From: Bacteroidota bacterium
Lineage (GTDB): Bacteria > Bacteroidota > Bacteroidia > Cytophagales > Cytophagaceae
Reading direction: 5' to 3'
DNA: 64,000 nucleotides
Assembly: GCA_023458555.1 (NCBI GenBank)
Contig: JAEWYS010000002.1
Coordinates: 310,001-374,000 of the forward strand
Shown: positions 63,654 to 64,000 of the stretch, piece by piece
Position numbering within the stretch: the first letter of the stretch is position 1
How the letters are laid out: each line of letters begins with the position of its first letter
The notes under the pieces: model-generated
The model's database searches: none
Seen by the model: only the letters and a program-made list of their open reading frames with translations
Told to the model about the DNA's origin: nothing
Position numbers and translations under genes: made by a program

Positions 63654-64000
63654 ATGAAATCTACAAACACATTCCTCTACAGCGTTCTTATAATGCTGAC
63701 TTGTCAGATGCAGCTGGTGGCTGCAGATACTACCTCTGTTCAAAAAGTTCCAGGGCTTTCCAACGAGCTATCAAATTATATCTCATTCGAACAGGCAGAT
63801 CATATCATAGAAAAATTCTTACGAAAATGGAGCCTTACCGGGGCAACTGTTGCCATCGTAAAGGATGACCGGTTAATATACGCAAAGGGATTTGGTTACG
63901 CGGATAAAGAAAAGAAGATACTGGCAACTCCTACCCATTCGTTCAGAGTTGCCAGTATTTCAAAGCTTATTACGGCAATTGCCATAATGAAGCTTGCTGA
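63654..64000 (+). CDS. Beta-lactamase-family serine hydrolase (3' end outside window)
   Basis: The start of an exported serine hydrolase: signal peptide (MKSTNTFLYSVLIMLTCQMQLVAA), then 'LSNYISFEQADHIIEKFLRKWSLTGATVAIVKDDRLIYAKGFGYADKEKK' and 'HSFRVASISKLITAIAIMKLA'. SISK supplies the catalytic Ser-x-x-Lys of class C beta-lactamases and related esterases or D-Ala-D-Ala carboxypeptidases. The window ends at about residue 115, so the Y-x-N and later motifs cannot be checked. This class is typically not a real antibiotic-resistance enzyme. Confidence 0.88.
   Translation, partial: MKSTNTFLYSVLIMLTCQMQLVAADTTSVQKVPGLSNELSNYISFEQADHIIEKFLRKWSLTGATVAIVKDDRLIYAKGFGYADKEKKILATPTHSFRVASISKLITAIAIMKLA

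Noticed and set aside
1..64000. CRISPR arrays, insertion sequences, prophage, tRNA or rRNA genes
   Set aside because: I saw no regularly spaced repeats, transposase or integrase genes, or tRNA/rRNA signatures in the intergenic stretches I read.

Overview
The window looks like chromosomal DNA of a Bacteroidota bacterium, probably a gliding or T9SS-bearing Cytophagales-like lineage. The evidence is a GldJ-type lipoprotein, two secreted proteins with type IX (Por) C-terminal sorting domains, Bacteroidota-style long SecA and S16 proteins, and repeated promoter elements of the form TTTG-N17-22-TAnnTTTG. The DNA is moderately AT-rich. I saw no insertion sequences, phage genes, CRISPR arrays, rRNA or tRNA genes, so this is mostly core genome.

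Layout. 1-2.8 kb (+): a membrane-anchored ceramidase-like protein that starts before the window, an exported protein of unknown function and a TerB-like protein. 2.9-10 kb (-): a T9SS cargo protein, gldJ, a 600-base gap and mfd. 10.3-11.7 kb (+): an exported HMA-type metal-binding protein coupled to an outer-membrane barrel-like protein. 11.7-16.4 kb (-): SNF2 helicase, LolC/E-type permease, rbfA. 16.5-17.9 kb (+): a polytopic membrane protein. 17.9-20.6 kb (-): rpiB, tatC, glyA. 20.77-20.95 kb (+): a probable free-standing structured RNA. 21.0-30.7 kb (-): a small conserved-looking protein, TspO-like protein, T9SS cargo, AsmA-like protein, rmuC, polysaccharide deacetylase, and a membrane PAS protein with no output domain.

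31.1-40.7 kb (+): GapN-like dehydrogenase, DedA, EEP-family hydrolase, asymmetric ABC-F ATPase, GH63-type glycosidase, type II NADH dehydrogenase. 40.7-42.6 kb (-): K+ uptake regulator, uridine kinase, RdgB. 42.8-45.1 kb (+): the ribosomal operon rpsP-rimM-trmD-rplS with recognisable promoters and terminator. 45.2-52.5 kb (+): dapF, secA, SPOR lipoprotein, M20 amidohydrolase and two ExbD genes without an ExbB or TonB neighbour. 52.6-54.9 kb (-): AraC regulator and acyl-CoA dehydrogenase. 55-58.4 kb (-): a tight operon panC-panD-flippase-like protein-rfaE2-zinc protease. 58.6-61.3 kb (+): a half-length glycogen synthase and glmS. 61.4-63.5 kb (-): glycerate kinase and a tandem universal stress protein. 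63.65 kb to the end (+): the first part of a beta-lactamase-family serine hydrolase.

Most genes serve envelope biogenesis and export (SecA, TatC, GldJ, LolC/E-like, AsmA, ExbD, GlmS, DapF, RfaE2), translation (rpsP operon, rbfA, ABC-F) and DNA repair (mfd, rmuC). The observation I consider most worth following is the 175-nt RNA candidate at 20771-20945: a promoter, a closing helix starting at the predicted first base and a terminating U-run all agree, yet it matches no RNA family I can name.
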